From Sporosarcina sp. PTS2304 (GTDB taxonomy: Bacteria > Bacillota > Bacilli > Bacillales_A > Planococcaceae): a stretch of DNA of 64,000 bases. A program made the translations under genes and the position numbers. This document shows positions 37,705 to 46,479 of this stretch, piece by piece; the first letter of the stretch is position 1, and each line of letters begins with the position of its first letter. A model generated the notes under the pieces. The model did no database searches. It saw only the letters and a program-made list of their open reading frames with translations, and was not told the origin of the DNA. The stretch spans positions 3,431,831 to 3,495,830 of the forward strand of contig NZ_CP031230.1 of assembly GCF_003351785.1 (NCBI RefSeq). The letters run 5' to 3'.

Positions 37705-37812
37705 GGGGAAATAAGTTGTAAACGTACCATTGACGGATCGCCGTGTGCGGTGAAAGTCGCTTGCACGGTGAAGGCTCGTTATAAAACACAGTGATGTGTA
37801 TAAGACGAGAAT
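37705..37812 (+). ncRNA. Cassette H: free group II intron 3' half (second DV subtype)
   Basis: Leader at 37705-37715. DV arms are TCGCCGTG/CACGGTGA; DVI has CTCG/CGAG and CACA/TGTG stems and ends AAT before AGC 37813. Confidence 0.87.
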
Positions 37813-38091
37813 AGCGTAATAAGTAATGCAGCAACATTTACTACGGCAATTGCGGGAGCATCTCCAATTGCTGGACCACTTACGATTGGAGGAGATATAG
37901 CGAACGGAACTGTATTTGATCTTGGGGGTAAAACGGTGACGAACTTGACGATCAATCTGAGGGGGTTATCAGCTGGAGAAGCGATTACATTATCGAATGG
38001 TGCTATAACTAATTTAACGATTTACGACAAACAAAATGTAACATTAGATGTGAATTCTGTTAGTCCTATTACAAATATTACCACATATTAA
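37813..38091 (+). CDS. Cassette H exon: short beta-solenoid-like module
   Basis: AGC GTA ATA AGT opens a 92-residue frame to TAA 38089-38091 with no ATG start at all, so it is invisible to start-codon-based gene finding. The protein (AGPLTIGGDIANGTVFDLG, VTNLTINLRGL, AITNLTIYDKQNVTLDV) reads as short beta-solenoid turns. A hairpin follows, and 76 bases after the stop the next secreted-protein gene begins. Confidence 0.75.
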   Translation, partial: SVISNAATFTTAIAGASPIAGPLTIGGDIANGTVFDLGGKTVTNLTINLRGLSAGEAITLSNGAITNLTIYDKQNVTLDVNSVSPITNITTY

Positions 38092-38104
38092 ATTATTAAA
38101 TAAC

Positions 38105-38140
38105 GGTGGAAGGGTGTACTTTTAGCCCTCCACCCTTTTT
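38105..38140 (+). terminator. Hairpin between cassette H and the 38168 gene
   Basis: GGTGGAAGGG pairs with CCCTCCACC (one bulge) followed by CTTTTT. The next ribosome binding site starts only about 15 bases later, leaving no room for a promoter, so readthrough may supply the downstream gene. Confidence 0.65.
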
Positions 38141-38167
38141 ATCACAACATCAAAAGGAGGGACACGC

Positions 38168-39349
38168 ATGATCAGGAAAAGGAAATCTACAACATATGCA
38201 GTGTTATCGACAGTCGCTTTCACTGCCATGATTGGAACACCGGCCATAATAGCGGAGGCGGCAATCGTATTTTCTGGAACTACGACTGTACAAGGAGAAA
38301 TACGAATTACAACACCGACGCAGCTAACAGATCAGACGGGAAGTGGCGCTTTAAACAATGCTACGGTTATTCTAGCACCGACTCTTCCAGTTAGTAGTTT
38401 TGATTTAACAGGTATAAATCCAGCGAATCTTGTAATTGAGAATAATAATGTAGGAATCTTAACGGTATCGCCAGCACAGAATATAACCGTGACGCTAGCA
38501 CCTGGAGTAATAAACTCACCAGCTGTTATCGGTGGTGGGATCGTCACATTTGTCTCACCACAAACGGCACCGACTAATTTAACAGGGGTAGCTCCAACTG
38601 TTATGGACAATGACGGGAAGATTACGGGTACAACAGTAGCTATGGAATACCGTCTGAAAGGTGCTGCGTCATTTACGCCTGTAACAGCAACGGAAATTAC
38701 GGGGATTGTAGCGGGAAAATATGAAGTCCGATTTGCAGCAAAACCAGGTTATGCAGCTGGAGCTATTACAGAAGTTCTTGTGCCTGCCTATTCCGGCCCG
38801 CCAGCGATTCCGGTAACAGGAATTACGTTAGATCAATCGAATGTAGCTGATTTGGAAGTAGGATCAGGTGCAATTGAAGCAAAAAAGACCGTTCAATTAA
38901 CTGCAGCAGTAGCACCAGCCAATGCAACAAATCAATCGGTTACATGGACATCAAGTAATCCAGCAGTAGCAACGGTTAGCAACACGGGTCTCGTTACAGC
39001 AATAAGCGCTGGTAACACAACGATTTCAGCAACTACTGTCAATGGTAAAATAGCGACGAGTGCGATTACCGTCACAACTAAAACAGCCGTAACATCAGCA
39101 ACTATTACAGGAACAGAACAGGTAGATCAAACACTTACGGCAATCGTAAATGGTGATGCAACCAATCCAACGTATCAATGGCAAGTGGCTGATACAATAA
39201 ATGGTCCTTATACAAATATTGCTGGTGCGATTGATTCAACGTTTGTAGTAACTGCAGCACAGGAAGGTAAATTCATACGTGTTGTGATTAGCGGGGCAAA
39301 CGAATCGAAAGTAACAAGTGATAGTACAACAGCAATCACTCCTAAATAA
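38168..39349 (+). CDS. Secreted surface protein, exon 1 (Big_2 and Ig-like domains)
   Basis: ATG 38168 follows AAAAGGAGGG. Residues 1-30 are a signal peptide (cleavage near AEA-A). Residues 30-210 are beta-rich and unassigned. Residues 215-300 form a Big_2 Ig-like domain (VTWTSSNPAVATVSNTGLV), and 305-390 a second Ig-like domain (PTYQWQVADT). The exon ends at IBS1 ACTCCT (39338-39343); unspliced, the frame stops at TAA 39347-39349. After cis splicing to 40057 the protein has 1019 residues. Confidence 0.88.
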   Translation: MIRKRKSTTYAVLSTVAFTAMIGTPAIIAEAAIVFSGTTTVQGEIRITTPTQLTDQTGSGALNNATVILAPTLPVSSFDLTGINPANLVIENNNVGILTVSPAQNITVTLAPGVINSPAVIGGGIVTFVSPQTAPTNLTGVAPTVMDNDGKITGTTVAMEYRLKGAASFTPVTATEITGIVAGKYEVRFAAKPGYAAGAITEVLVPAYSGPPAIPVTGITLDQSNVADLEVGSGAIEAKKTVQLTAAVAPANATNQSVTWTSSNPAVATVSNTGLVTAISAGNTTISATTVNGKIATSAITVTTKTAVTSATITGTEQVDQTLTAIVNGDATNPTYQWQVADTINGPYTNIAGAIDSTFVVTAAQEGKFIRVVISGANESKVTSDSTTAITPK

Positions 39350-40056
39350 AACAAAACGAAACGTTACTTAATAAGCTAGCAAATACGCTAGTGAAATAAG
39401 TGGAAATGAGCTATGTCCAGACATGTTTACAACATGAGGGCTACATCATTTCTAACTATTCCATCGAATAGATAGGTGCAATTCCTATTCTTGCAAAACA
39501 GTCAAATAAGCAAGTGCCTAATCCTCCTGGGTCCAGTGATGTGCTAGTACACAGTAAGGGGCTAAGTCAGGTGAAGTCGTACTCGAGTAGAGGCGGGGTT
39601 CTTTAAAAGACAGCTATGGTTAGGTAGACGAATCCATGTAGGCAGGGTGAGCTAATGAATACTGCGAAAGTTGCTAGGAGTTCAGTATTCATCCACATAT
39701 CTGAAATGATAGGTTGGAGATTGGAAGAATTGACTGTTAAACTAGTCTTTCTCACACCTGATAAAATAGTGGAAACCTAAGGCTGTCAAAATAAGGGATA
39801 GATGGAATGGAACGTTTGAAGTCTAATCAGAAGAGGTGGATTAGCACCTGTGAGGCTGATTAGATGGCAGCGAGTTCATAGTAGTGTGGATAGCTAGCCG
39901 CTTGGACTTGCATGGTAACATGTGAGAAGGATAAAACTAGCAGGAGCGAAGGGACTCAGTCAGTGAATAGCTGACGGATCGCCGTGTGCGGTGAAAGCCG
40001 CCTGCATGGTGAAGGCTCGAAACGAAAGCTGCGAATGTGCAGTATAAGTCGAGAAT
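39344..40056 (+). ncRNA. Complete ORF-less group II intron (cis), second DV subtype
   Basis: It is 713 nt long, from AAATAAAAC to GAGAAT. EBS1 AGGAGT is at 39676-39681. It is more diverged from the other four 5' halves than they are from each other. DV arms TCGCCGTG/CATGGTGA carry a G-U pair. Domain IV is very short. Confidence 0.88.
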
Positions 40057-41940
40057 AGTGATTACACGACAAACTCAAGCTTAGATACAACAACCGCAAA
40101 CTTCGACAAAAAAGTGAGCGCTCAAGCCGACGTCACCACCACGGTCAACTTTGGAAAAAATGCCAATAACACAACTGCAACCGTCAGCGCGGTAAAAGTA
40201 GGCGGAACCACATTAACAGCGGGAACGGACTACACGTTAGGGGGGAATACGCTAACGATAAAGAAAGAATACTTAGCGTCCAAAGCAGTTGGTCCCGTTG
40301 CGGTAGCCGTAGAATTTTCATCAGGTACAGCCGCCACGTTAACAGTGACGGTATCTGACACGACGGACTACACAACGAATTCCACATTGGGCCAAACAAC
40401 CGCGAACTTCGACAAAAAAGCGAGCGTTCAAGCCGACGTCACTACTACGATCAACTTTGGAAAAAATGCTAATAACACAACAGCAACCGTCAGCGCGGTA
40501 AAAGTAGGCGGAACAACATTAACAGCGGGAACGGACTACACGTTAGCGGGGACTACGCTAACGATAAAGAAAGAATATCTGGCGACTAAAGCAGTCGGTC
40601 CCGTTGCAGTAGCCGTAGAATTTTCATCAGGTACAGCCGCCACGTTAACAGTGACGGTAGCTGACACGACCGACTACACAACGAATTCCACATTAAGCCA
40701 AACGACCGCAACTTTCGACAAAAAAGCGAGCGCTCAAGCCGACGTCACCACCACGGTCAACTTTGGAAAAAATGCCAATAACACAACGGCAACCGTCAGC
40801 GCGGTAAAAGTAGGCGGAACAACATTAACAGCGGGAACGGACTACACGTTAGCAGGAACTACGCTAACGATAAAGAAAGAATACTTAGCGTCCAAAGCTG
40901 TTGGTCCCGTTGCGGTAGCCGTAGAATTCTCATCAGGCACGGCGGCCACATTAACAGTGACGGTATCTGACACGACGGACTACACAACGAATTCCACATT
41001 GAGCCAAACGACCGCAACCTTCGATAAAAAAGCGAGCGCTCAAGCCGACATCACCACCACGGTCAACTTTGGAAAAAATGCCAATAACACAATGGCAACC
41101 GTCAGCGCGGTAAAAGTAGGCGGAACAACATTAACAGCGGGAACGGATTACACATTAGCAGGAACTACGCTAACGATAAAGAAAGAATACTTAGCGTCCA
41201 AAGCAGTTGGTCCCGTTGCGGTAGCCGTAGAATTTTCATCAGGTACACCAGCACAAATAACAATCACTGTTGAAGATACGACAGTAATAACTCCACAAGT
41301 AAGTATTGAAAGTAAAACAATTCAAAGTTTAGATTTTTCTACAACATATGATAGTCCCGCAACATTAGTCGGAAAAACATTAACAACAAGTCAATTTTCG
41401 CAATCACCTAAAAATTTCACATTAGAAGTAGAAACACCTGAAGGAACTAAAAGCTTGCCAATTAAATTAAATTGGAATTTGTCTACAGAAGTTCCGTGGG
41501 GTGATGGGATATCCGGTGTTATTAATTCAGAAGCTCAAATGAAATTTGGAGTGTATGGTTATCCACTCGTTTCATGGAAAAATATCAATGATGAAAAAGC
41601 ATTTAATGTTGTTACGTTGGCAACTGGTAGTGCAGTTAAGATAAGTGCCACTGGACCCGATGCATCATATTTCTTCACTCAATTATCAGCTCAAGGAACA
41701 GATGAAGATACTTCTAAAAACCGTACTTTCACAGTAAATGATGGCACAACAACCGTTACAATTTTATTGGAAGGGCAGTTTGCAACTATAGACCAACTGA
41801 TTGATGAGATCAATTATTATTTGACTCTTGAAAATGTCTCGGTAGTAGCTGAAAAAGTAAATGAAACAAAATTCAAACTTACATCCAATAGCGGCACTTT
41901 AGTAATAGGGGGTAGTCATAAAACTGATTTTTTTGAATGA
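40057..41940 (+). CDS. Exon 2 of the 38168 gene: four CBM_X2-like repeats and a C-terminal domain
   Basis: The exon opens AGT GAT TAC, the only AGT start among the intron acceptors. Residues 1-410 hold four near-identical repeats of about 97 residues of the carbohydrate-binding X2 type (TTATFDKKASAQADVTTTV, GTDYTLAGTTLTIKKEYLAS, VAVEFSSGTAATLTVTV). DNA identity between repeats is very high, so copy number probably changes by recombination. The C-terminal 215 residues form a unique domain. The junction falls at the edge of the first repeat. Confidence 0.87.
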   Translation, partial: SDYTTNSSLDTTTANFDKKVSAQADVTTTVNFGKNANNTTATVSAVKVGGTTLTAGTDYTLGGNTLTIKKEYLASKAVGPVAVAVEFSSGTAATLTVTVSDTTDYTTNSTLGQTTANFDKKASVQADVTTTINFGKNANNTTATVSAVKVGGTTLTAGTDYTLAGTTLTIKKEYLATKAVGPVAVAVEFSSGTAATLTVTVADTTDYTTNSTLSQTTATFDKKASAQADVTTTVNFGKNANNTTATVSAVKVGGTTLTAGTDYTLAGTTLTIKKEYLASKAVGPVAVAVEFSSGTAATLTVTVSDTTDYTTNSTLSQTTATFDKKASAQADITTTVNFGKNANNTMATVSAVKVGGTTLTAGTDYTLAGTTLTIKKEYLASKAVGPVAVAVEFSSGTPAQITITVEDTTVITPQVSIESKTIQSLDFSTTYDSPATLVGKTLTTSQFSQSPKNFTLEVETPEGTKSLPIKLNWNLSTEVPWGDGISGVINSEAQMKFGVYGYPLVSWKNINDEKAFNVVTLATGSAVKISATGPDASYFFTQLSAQGTDEDTSKNRTFTVNDGTTTVTILLEGQFATIDQLIDEINYYLTLENVSVVAEKVNETKFKLTSNSGTLVIGGSHKTDFFE

Positions 41941-41981
41941 GATTCGATATATGTGTACCCAAAAAATTCAATGTAATACAA

Positions 41982-42030
41982 GATGCCTTCATTTGATCTA
42001 CTTATGGTCAGGTGGAGGCTTTCTATTTTT
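41982..42030 (+). terminator. Terminator after the CBM_X2 protein gene
   Basis: GCCTTCATTTGATCTA and TGGTCAGGTGGAGGC form an imperfect stem, followed by TTTCTATTTTT. Confidence 0.55.
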
Positions 42031-42082
42031 TAGAAAATCGAATTAGTGTTTAAACTATATGAAAACATAGGACATGGATTTC

Positions 42083-42651
42083 CGCTCATAGCGTCCACAT
42101 TCGCGCTCATAGAACATGCGTTTCCGCTCATAGCGTCCACATTCGCGCTCATAGAACATGGGTTTCGCTCATAGCGTCCGCATTCGCGCTCATAGAACAT
42201 GTGTTTCCGCTCATAGCGTCCGCATTCGCGCTCATAGAACATGCGTTTCGCTCATAACGTCCACACTCGCGCTCATAGAACATGGGTTTCCGCTCATAGC
42301 GTCCACATTCGCGCTCATAGAACATGGGTTTCGCTCATAGCGTCCGCGTTCGCGCTCATAGAACATGCGTTTCGCTCATAGCGTCCACATTCGCGCTCAT
42401 AGAACATGCGTTTCGCTCATAACGTCCACACTCGCGCTCATAGAACATGTGTTTCCGCTCATAGCGTCCACATTCGCGCTCATAGAACATGCGTTTCGCT
42501 CATAGCGTCCGCATTCGCGCTCATAGAACATGTGTTTCCGCTCATAGCGTCCGCATTCGCGCTCATAGAACATGCGTTTCGCTCATAGCGTCCGCATTCG
42601 CGCTCATAGAACATGCGTTTCCGCTCATAGCGTCCACATTCGCGCTCATAG
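42083..42651. repeat. Large 21-bp CGCTCATAG repeat array
   Basis: About 27 units alternate mainly between CGCTCATAGAACATG-type and CGCTCATAGCGTCC-type, each 20-21 bases long. Frames through the array translate as 7-residue repeats but have no start signals. Confidence 0.88.
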
Positions 42652-42670
42652 CCTAACTCTTCAACTAAAT

Positions 42671-42704
42671 TAGCCTCCTGATCATTCATCAGGAGGCTTT
42701 TCCT
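42671..42704. terminator. Terminator between the array and the minus-strand FN3 gene
   Basis: TAGCCTCCTGAT and ATCAGGAGGCT arms are followed by TTTT. Confidence 0.7.
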
Positions 42705-42759
42705 AGTATTTAAAAATTATCATCTACGTTACGCACTACTTTAGCTACATAAACTCCGT

Positions 42760-44145
42760 CTATTCCAACGCCACACCACTCCAGTCAAACCAGATCGTCT
42801 GCAGGGCGTTGCGTCCGGAACCTTTATAAGATTTTCCGTCAGCCGCCATGACGAATAAAATGTCTCCATGATTACCTGGTTCTTCAAACGTACCGGATAG
42901 AGTTTTTCCTGAGACGGTTCCTTGGATAGTGCCGGATATCTGTCCGATGCCACCACCATATGATCCTGTTACGGTATTGCCGGTTTGTGTCATGATCATT
43001 GTTCCATATTTCGTATACCAAGCACCGGTATAATCAGTTTGTACAGCAGTTGTCGGTGTAAGAGAGACGGTCGCGGACGGGGCAGATTCACCGGTACTGT
43101 ACAGCGCGGTTACTTTAAAATAATACGGTATATCGTTTTTTAGGCCGCTAATGGTAATTTCTGAATCATCTACAATCAGCGCATGTCCGTGAGGCAATGT
43201 ATAACGTTTGAAATTTTGGTCATCGCCTTCGCTCATGTAGAGATAATAGCCAAGAAATGTAGGATCGATAATGTTGTACCAGTCCAATGAAACTGTGCCG
43301 TCGTGTGCAAATGCTGTCAATCCTTTTGGTGATTCTCCTACTGTTGGGGAGGGATCAGAAGATTGCGCGATAGTGAATGCCATTTTGACGTTTTCTTTTA
43401 ATGGCTTGTTAGTAGCCTGTTGTTGGACAGTATTCTTAATATAGAGCGTGTAAGACTTTCCGGGTTCATAGCCAGCAACAGGTGGTTCGACGAGCAGGAT
43501 GTTATCGGTTTCTCCTTTTTTGAATGTAGCGAGCATTTTCTGTCCATCGTCAGCTAATACGAATACGTTGTCAGCAGTTACTGTAGAAAGATTAAACGGT
43601 TTGTTGAACGTCACTTTCCATACTTTGTTTGTCGCTATATTGTTTTGGCGTGCCAGTTCCTTCCACTGTTCTGTCGGATCAGGTGCGGCTTCTGTTTCGA
43701 TTGCATACTCGAAGTATACTTTTGTCGGCAGGATCTCTGTAATACGAATTTTAGCGAGTTGATTGTCATGGGTTTTAATGAGGTAGGTCGTAGGTTGCAT
43801 AGTGAATGAATTCTTCCATTTTCCTTTATAATCGGCTGCGTTGATCGGCGTCTGTAAAGAGACGTCTGTTCCAAGCTCAATGATGGCATTCGCGCCGATA
43901 GCACCATACTGATTGATGACCAAGTCGGCCATTGAGGGATTGGTAACAGCTTTTCCGTCTGTTAGATTCCATCCACCCCGGTCTAGTACATCTCCCGACC
44001 AATTCAATGTGTACGGATGAAGCGGCTGGTAAGTCCCTTTTGTTGTTTCTGAGAAGTGGGTGAGTCCGTTGGCATAAGCGTGCTGTGTAAAAATAGCTGA
44101 TAAAATTAACACGATGAACAGTAATGAAGCGCGTAATTTTCTCAT
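42760..44145 (-). CDS. Secreted protein with SbsA/Ig-like and fibronectin type III domains
   Basis: The ATG at 44145 follows AAAGGAGGAAAT on this strand. The signal peptide covers residues 1-26 (cleavage near AYA-N). Residues 30-150 form a domain with a Trp-rich opening (YTLNWSGDVLDRGGWNL). Residues 160-265 look like an SbsA/Ig-like domain (WKVTFNKPFNLSTV, GKSYTLYIKN), also seen in the 45309 protein. Residues 275-360 form an FN3 domain (LTAFAHDGTVSLDWYNI). The C-terminal 90 residues (GAWYTKYGTMIMTQTGNTVTG) resemble a lipocalin-like beta barrel. It is likely exported; function unknown. Confidence 0.83.
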   Translation of the reverse strand: MRKLRASLLFIVLILSAIFTQHAYANGLTHFSETTKGTYQPLHPYTLNWSGDVLDRGGWNLTDGKAVTNPSMADLVINQYGAIGANAIIELGTDVSLQTPINAADYKGKWKNSFTMQPTTYLIKTHDNQLAKIRITEILPTKVYFEYAIETEAAPDPTEQWKELARQNNIATNKVWKVTFNKPFNLSTVTADNVFVLADDGQKMLATFKKGETDNILLVEPPVAGYEPGKSYTLYIKNTVQQQATNKPLKENVKMAFTIAQSSDPSPTVGESPKGLTAFAHDGTVSLDWYNIIDPTFLGYYLYMSEGDDQNFKRYTLPHGHALIVDDSEITISGLKNDIPYYFKVTALYSTGESAPSATVSLTPTTAVQTDYTGAWYTKYGTMIMTQTGNTVTGSYGGGIGQISGTIQGTVSGKTLSGTFEEPGNHGDILFVMAADGKSYKGSGRNALQTIWFDWSGVALE

Positions 44146-44337
44146 TTAATTTCCTCCTTTTATTTATAATATACTTCTATTTTACTATTTTTATATTCAT
44201 GATACAAAACTATTCTGAAATATTTGATAACATACCTATGCATTGAAATGTCGTACTATCATCATTCATTTTTCTGTACACAAGAAATATACGTATGTAC
44301 AATGGAAAAAGAATAGCAATAGGAGGGATAGTTACTT

Positions 44338-44775
44338 ATGAAAAAATTGTTGGTAATGGCTATGTTTTTAGTGCTCGCAGTTGCTTTAGCTGCTTGTTCA
44401 GACAAAAATGAGCCTGCAAAAGGAGATTCACCAGAAGGAGATACGCAAGCACAAGTTGCGGTAATCGAGAAATTCATTGATATTACGTACTTCGATGAGG
44501 GAACGTACGAAGATTTCAAGGCGCTGTATGCAGATCCGGAAAATGTGAATACAAAAGAGGAGTTTGATGAGTTCCGGAAAAATAATGATCCTAAACAGAC
44601 ATTTCCTATAGATTCTGATAAACCGGAAGATATTAAGAAGCATTTAGTCGTTAAGGAAATTGATGAGAACAATGCTGAAGTGTATTGGGTGAAAGATTTG
44701 AAGGACGAAAAGAAAGAAGAAGCTACTTCTGTTTGGGCAGTTACTAAAGTGGATGGGGAATGGAAAGTTAACTAA
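44338..44775 (+). CDS. Small lipoprotein
   Basis: ATG 44338 follows AGGAGGGAT. The 145-residue product has a lipoprotein signal with lipobox ALAAC (Cys 20), then an acidic linker and a compact domain (VIEKFIDITYFDEGTYEDF, EEATSVWAVTKVDGEWKVN) similar to small DUF4878-like folds. An inactive paralogue is at 18283-18732. It would sit on the outer face of the membrane; role unknown. Confidence 0.85.
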   Translation: MKKLLVMAMFLVLAVALAACSDKNEPAKGDSPEGDTQAQVAVIEKFIDITYFDEGTYEDFKALYADPENVNTKEEFDEFRKNNDPKQTFPIDSDKPEDIKKHLVVKEIDENNAEVYWVKDLKDEKKEEATSVWAVTKVDGEWKVN

Positions 44776-45060
44776 GGACGTAACATCATTCAACTGCGCA
44801 GTTTTGGGAAGTTTTTTCAGTAACAGGTAAAGATCAGTTGACTGCAACAGACATTATCGTCTATAACCGTTTGGTGGTGGATGAACCAGAAATATTAAGG
44901 TGTCTGTACATCACATAATGGACTGTGAAAACTCTTTCGCTCGTATCGATAAAAAAGTATTCCTTCAAGGTTGGATTGGAGGATGCAGCAAATACCTACA
45001 GCGCGATGAAAACTAGTAATTCCATTATTCTCACGCAAAAGATCACGGCAAACGAATAAT
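44776..45060 (+). pseudogene. Decayed surface-module remnant
   Basis: Short frames read FSVTGKDQLTATDIIVYNR and GLEDAANTYSAMKTSNSI, ending in TAA near 45057, separated by stops. They look like pieces of an Ig-like exon. No DV or leader is present. Confidence 0.35.
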
Positions 45061-45069
45061 TCACAAAGT

Positions 45070-45113
45070 GTAGAGCTTTCTGATCGAGAAATCGATTAGA
45101 CAGCTCTTTTTTA
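45070..45113 (+). terminator. Terminator after the lipoprotein region
   Basis: AGAGCT and AGCTCT arms with an inner ATCGA/TCGAT stem, followed by TTTTTT. Confidence 0.75.
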
Positions 45114-45308
45114 AGGTTCTTTATCAAATAACGTGAATGAATTCCTTCACCTTCTTTGGGCTCATAAGAATATCAATTTAAAATCATTTACGTTTCGTTC
45201 AAAGACAAAGAGGATAGATAGACCTATATTTTATTTAGTGACATGTCGAAAAAAAAGCGTATGATGAAAATATATAAACTAAAACTACTCGACTAAGGGG
45301 GAATTCAC

Positions 45309-46211
45309 ATGAAAAAACTAGTCACGCCGATCCTTACTGCTATTTTGACAGCGACTATCTTGTTGTCGTCAGGACTACTAGCGTCTGCACAATCGGTAAA
45401 ACAACAAACATCACAGTATTATAACCAGAATGAACAACGACAGAAACCAGTTACCAACAGCAATCAACCAAATGGTCAGGGCACTCATAATTCAGTAGAT
45501 AAAGGGGCTCAAAATCAACTGTTGTCCATTGACCGTCAATTGTTGAAGATAGACTCATTAATTGTAATGTACGATGAAAAGTTCAATAAGATGACGCAAA
45601 ACAAAACTATGCAGAAAATGAAAGATATAAAAGCAGGCCTAGTGAAGCAAGCAGAGGTAGTTGATAAAGACGAAGACGTGGAAGGTGTCGTAGAGACATT
45701 TACTGACTACAAAGGGAAGTTTAATTCGCTCAGTCATCGTCTAGATAGTATTGTACGTCAACTTGACTCGCTTGCTAGCCGCTTGTCGGATACTAGTCAA
45801 CTAGTCTCTCGTTATGAGAAAATCGAACAACTTCGCGCACAATTAATAGCCGTTTCAGAAAAAGTTAACGGAGTCCAGAAAGTCGTCACAGACCGCATAG
45901 AAGAAGAAAAAGATGCAGAAGTGAAGCCAGAAGAGCCGATCGACAACATAGTGAAACCTTGGCGAATCTCTTTCAACAAACCACTTGATGACCAAGCATT
46001 AGCTGAATTGCACGTTGTAGTTGTCGATTCACTAGGCAATCTCATCGCTACTGACATAGTATATGATGCATTGACCAAGTCTATTATTATTACACCACAG
46101 CAGCCATATGCAGTCGGCGAACGCTATACACTGTTTATCGACAAAAACATCAAAAGTCATTCAGGGAAGACGCTAAAAAAATCTATTAAGAAAACATTTT
46201 ATATTCGGTAA
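45309..46211 (+). CDS. Secreted helical protein with C-terminal Ig-like domain
   Basis: ATG 45309 follows AAGGGGGAAT. Residues 1-29 are a signal peptide (cleavage near ASA-Q). A Gln/Asn-rich linker (30-70) leads into a helical, probably coiled-coil stretch (about 75-205, LLSIDRQLLKIDSLIV to LIAVSEKVNGV). Residues 215-300 form an SbsA/Ig-like domain (KPWRISFNKPLDDQAL, YAVGERYTLFIDKNIKS) as in the neighbouring minus-strand protein. The likely site of action is the cell wall; function unknown. Confidence 0.82.
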   Translation: MKKLVTPILTAILTATILLSSGLLASAQSVKQQTSQYYNQNEQRQKPVTNSNQPNGQGTHNSVDKGAQNQLLSIDRQLLKIDSLIVMYDEKFNKMTQNKTMQKMKDIKAGLVKQAEVVDKDEDVEGVVETFTDYKGKFNSLSHRLDSIVRQLDSLASRLSDTSQLVSRYEKIEQLRAQLIAVSEKVNGVQKVVTDRIEEEKDAEVKPEEPIDNIVKPWRISFNKPLDDQALAELHVVVVDSLGNLIATDIVYDALTKSIIITPQQPYAVGERYTLFIDKNIKSHSGKTLKKSIKKTFYIR

Positions 46212-46219
46212 GTACTCAT

Positions 46220-46267
46220 ACTGTCCAGAAAATCAGCAAGACTGAATTTCTGTGGCAGTTTTTTTGT
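46220..46267 (+). terminator. Terminator after the 45309 gene
   Basis: An imperfect stem between CTGTCCAGAAA and TTTCTGTGGCAG is followed by a run of T. Confidence 0.55.
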
Positions 46268-46479
46268 AAATGGGGCTTTGAGTATACTATGAGCGTTCGT
46301 ATATATTTAGTGATTACTTTTTACTGATTTCTATCTAACATACGCAGCGATGCAAATGCTATAATTGAAACGTTACGTCATGGAATTGATGCGGAGAAAA
46401 CTACTTTCTGGCATTTATATACACCATCGAATAAAACGAATGACACAAAATGAGATACATAGCAGAAAGGCGGACAATC

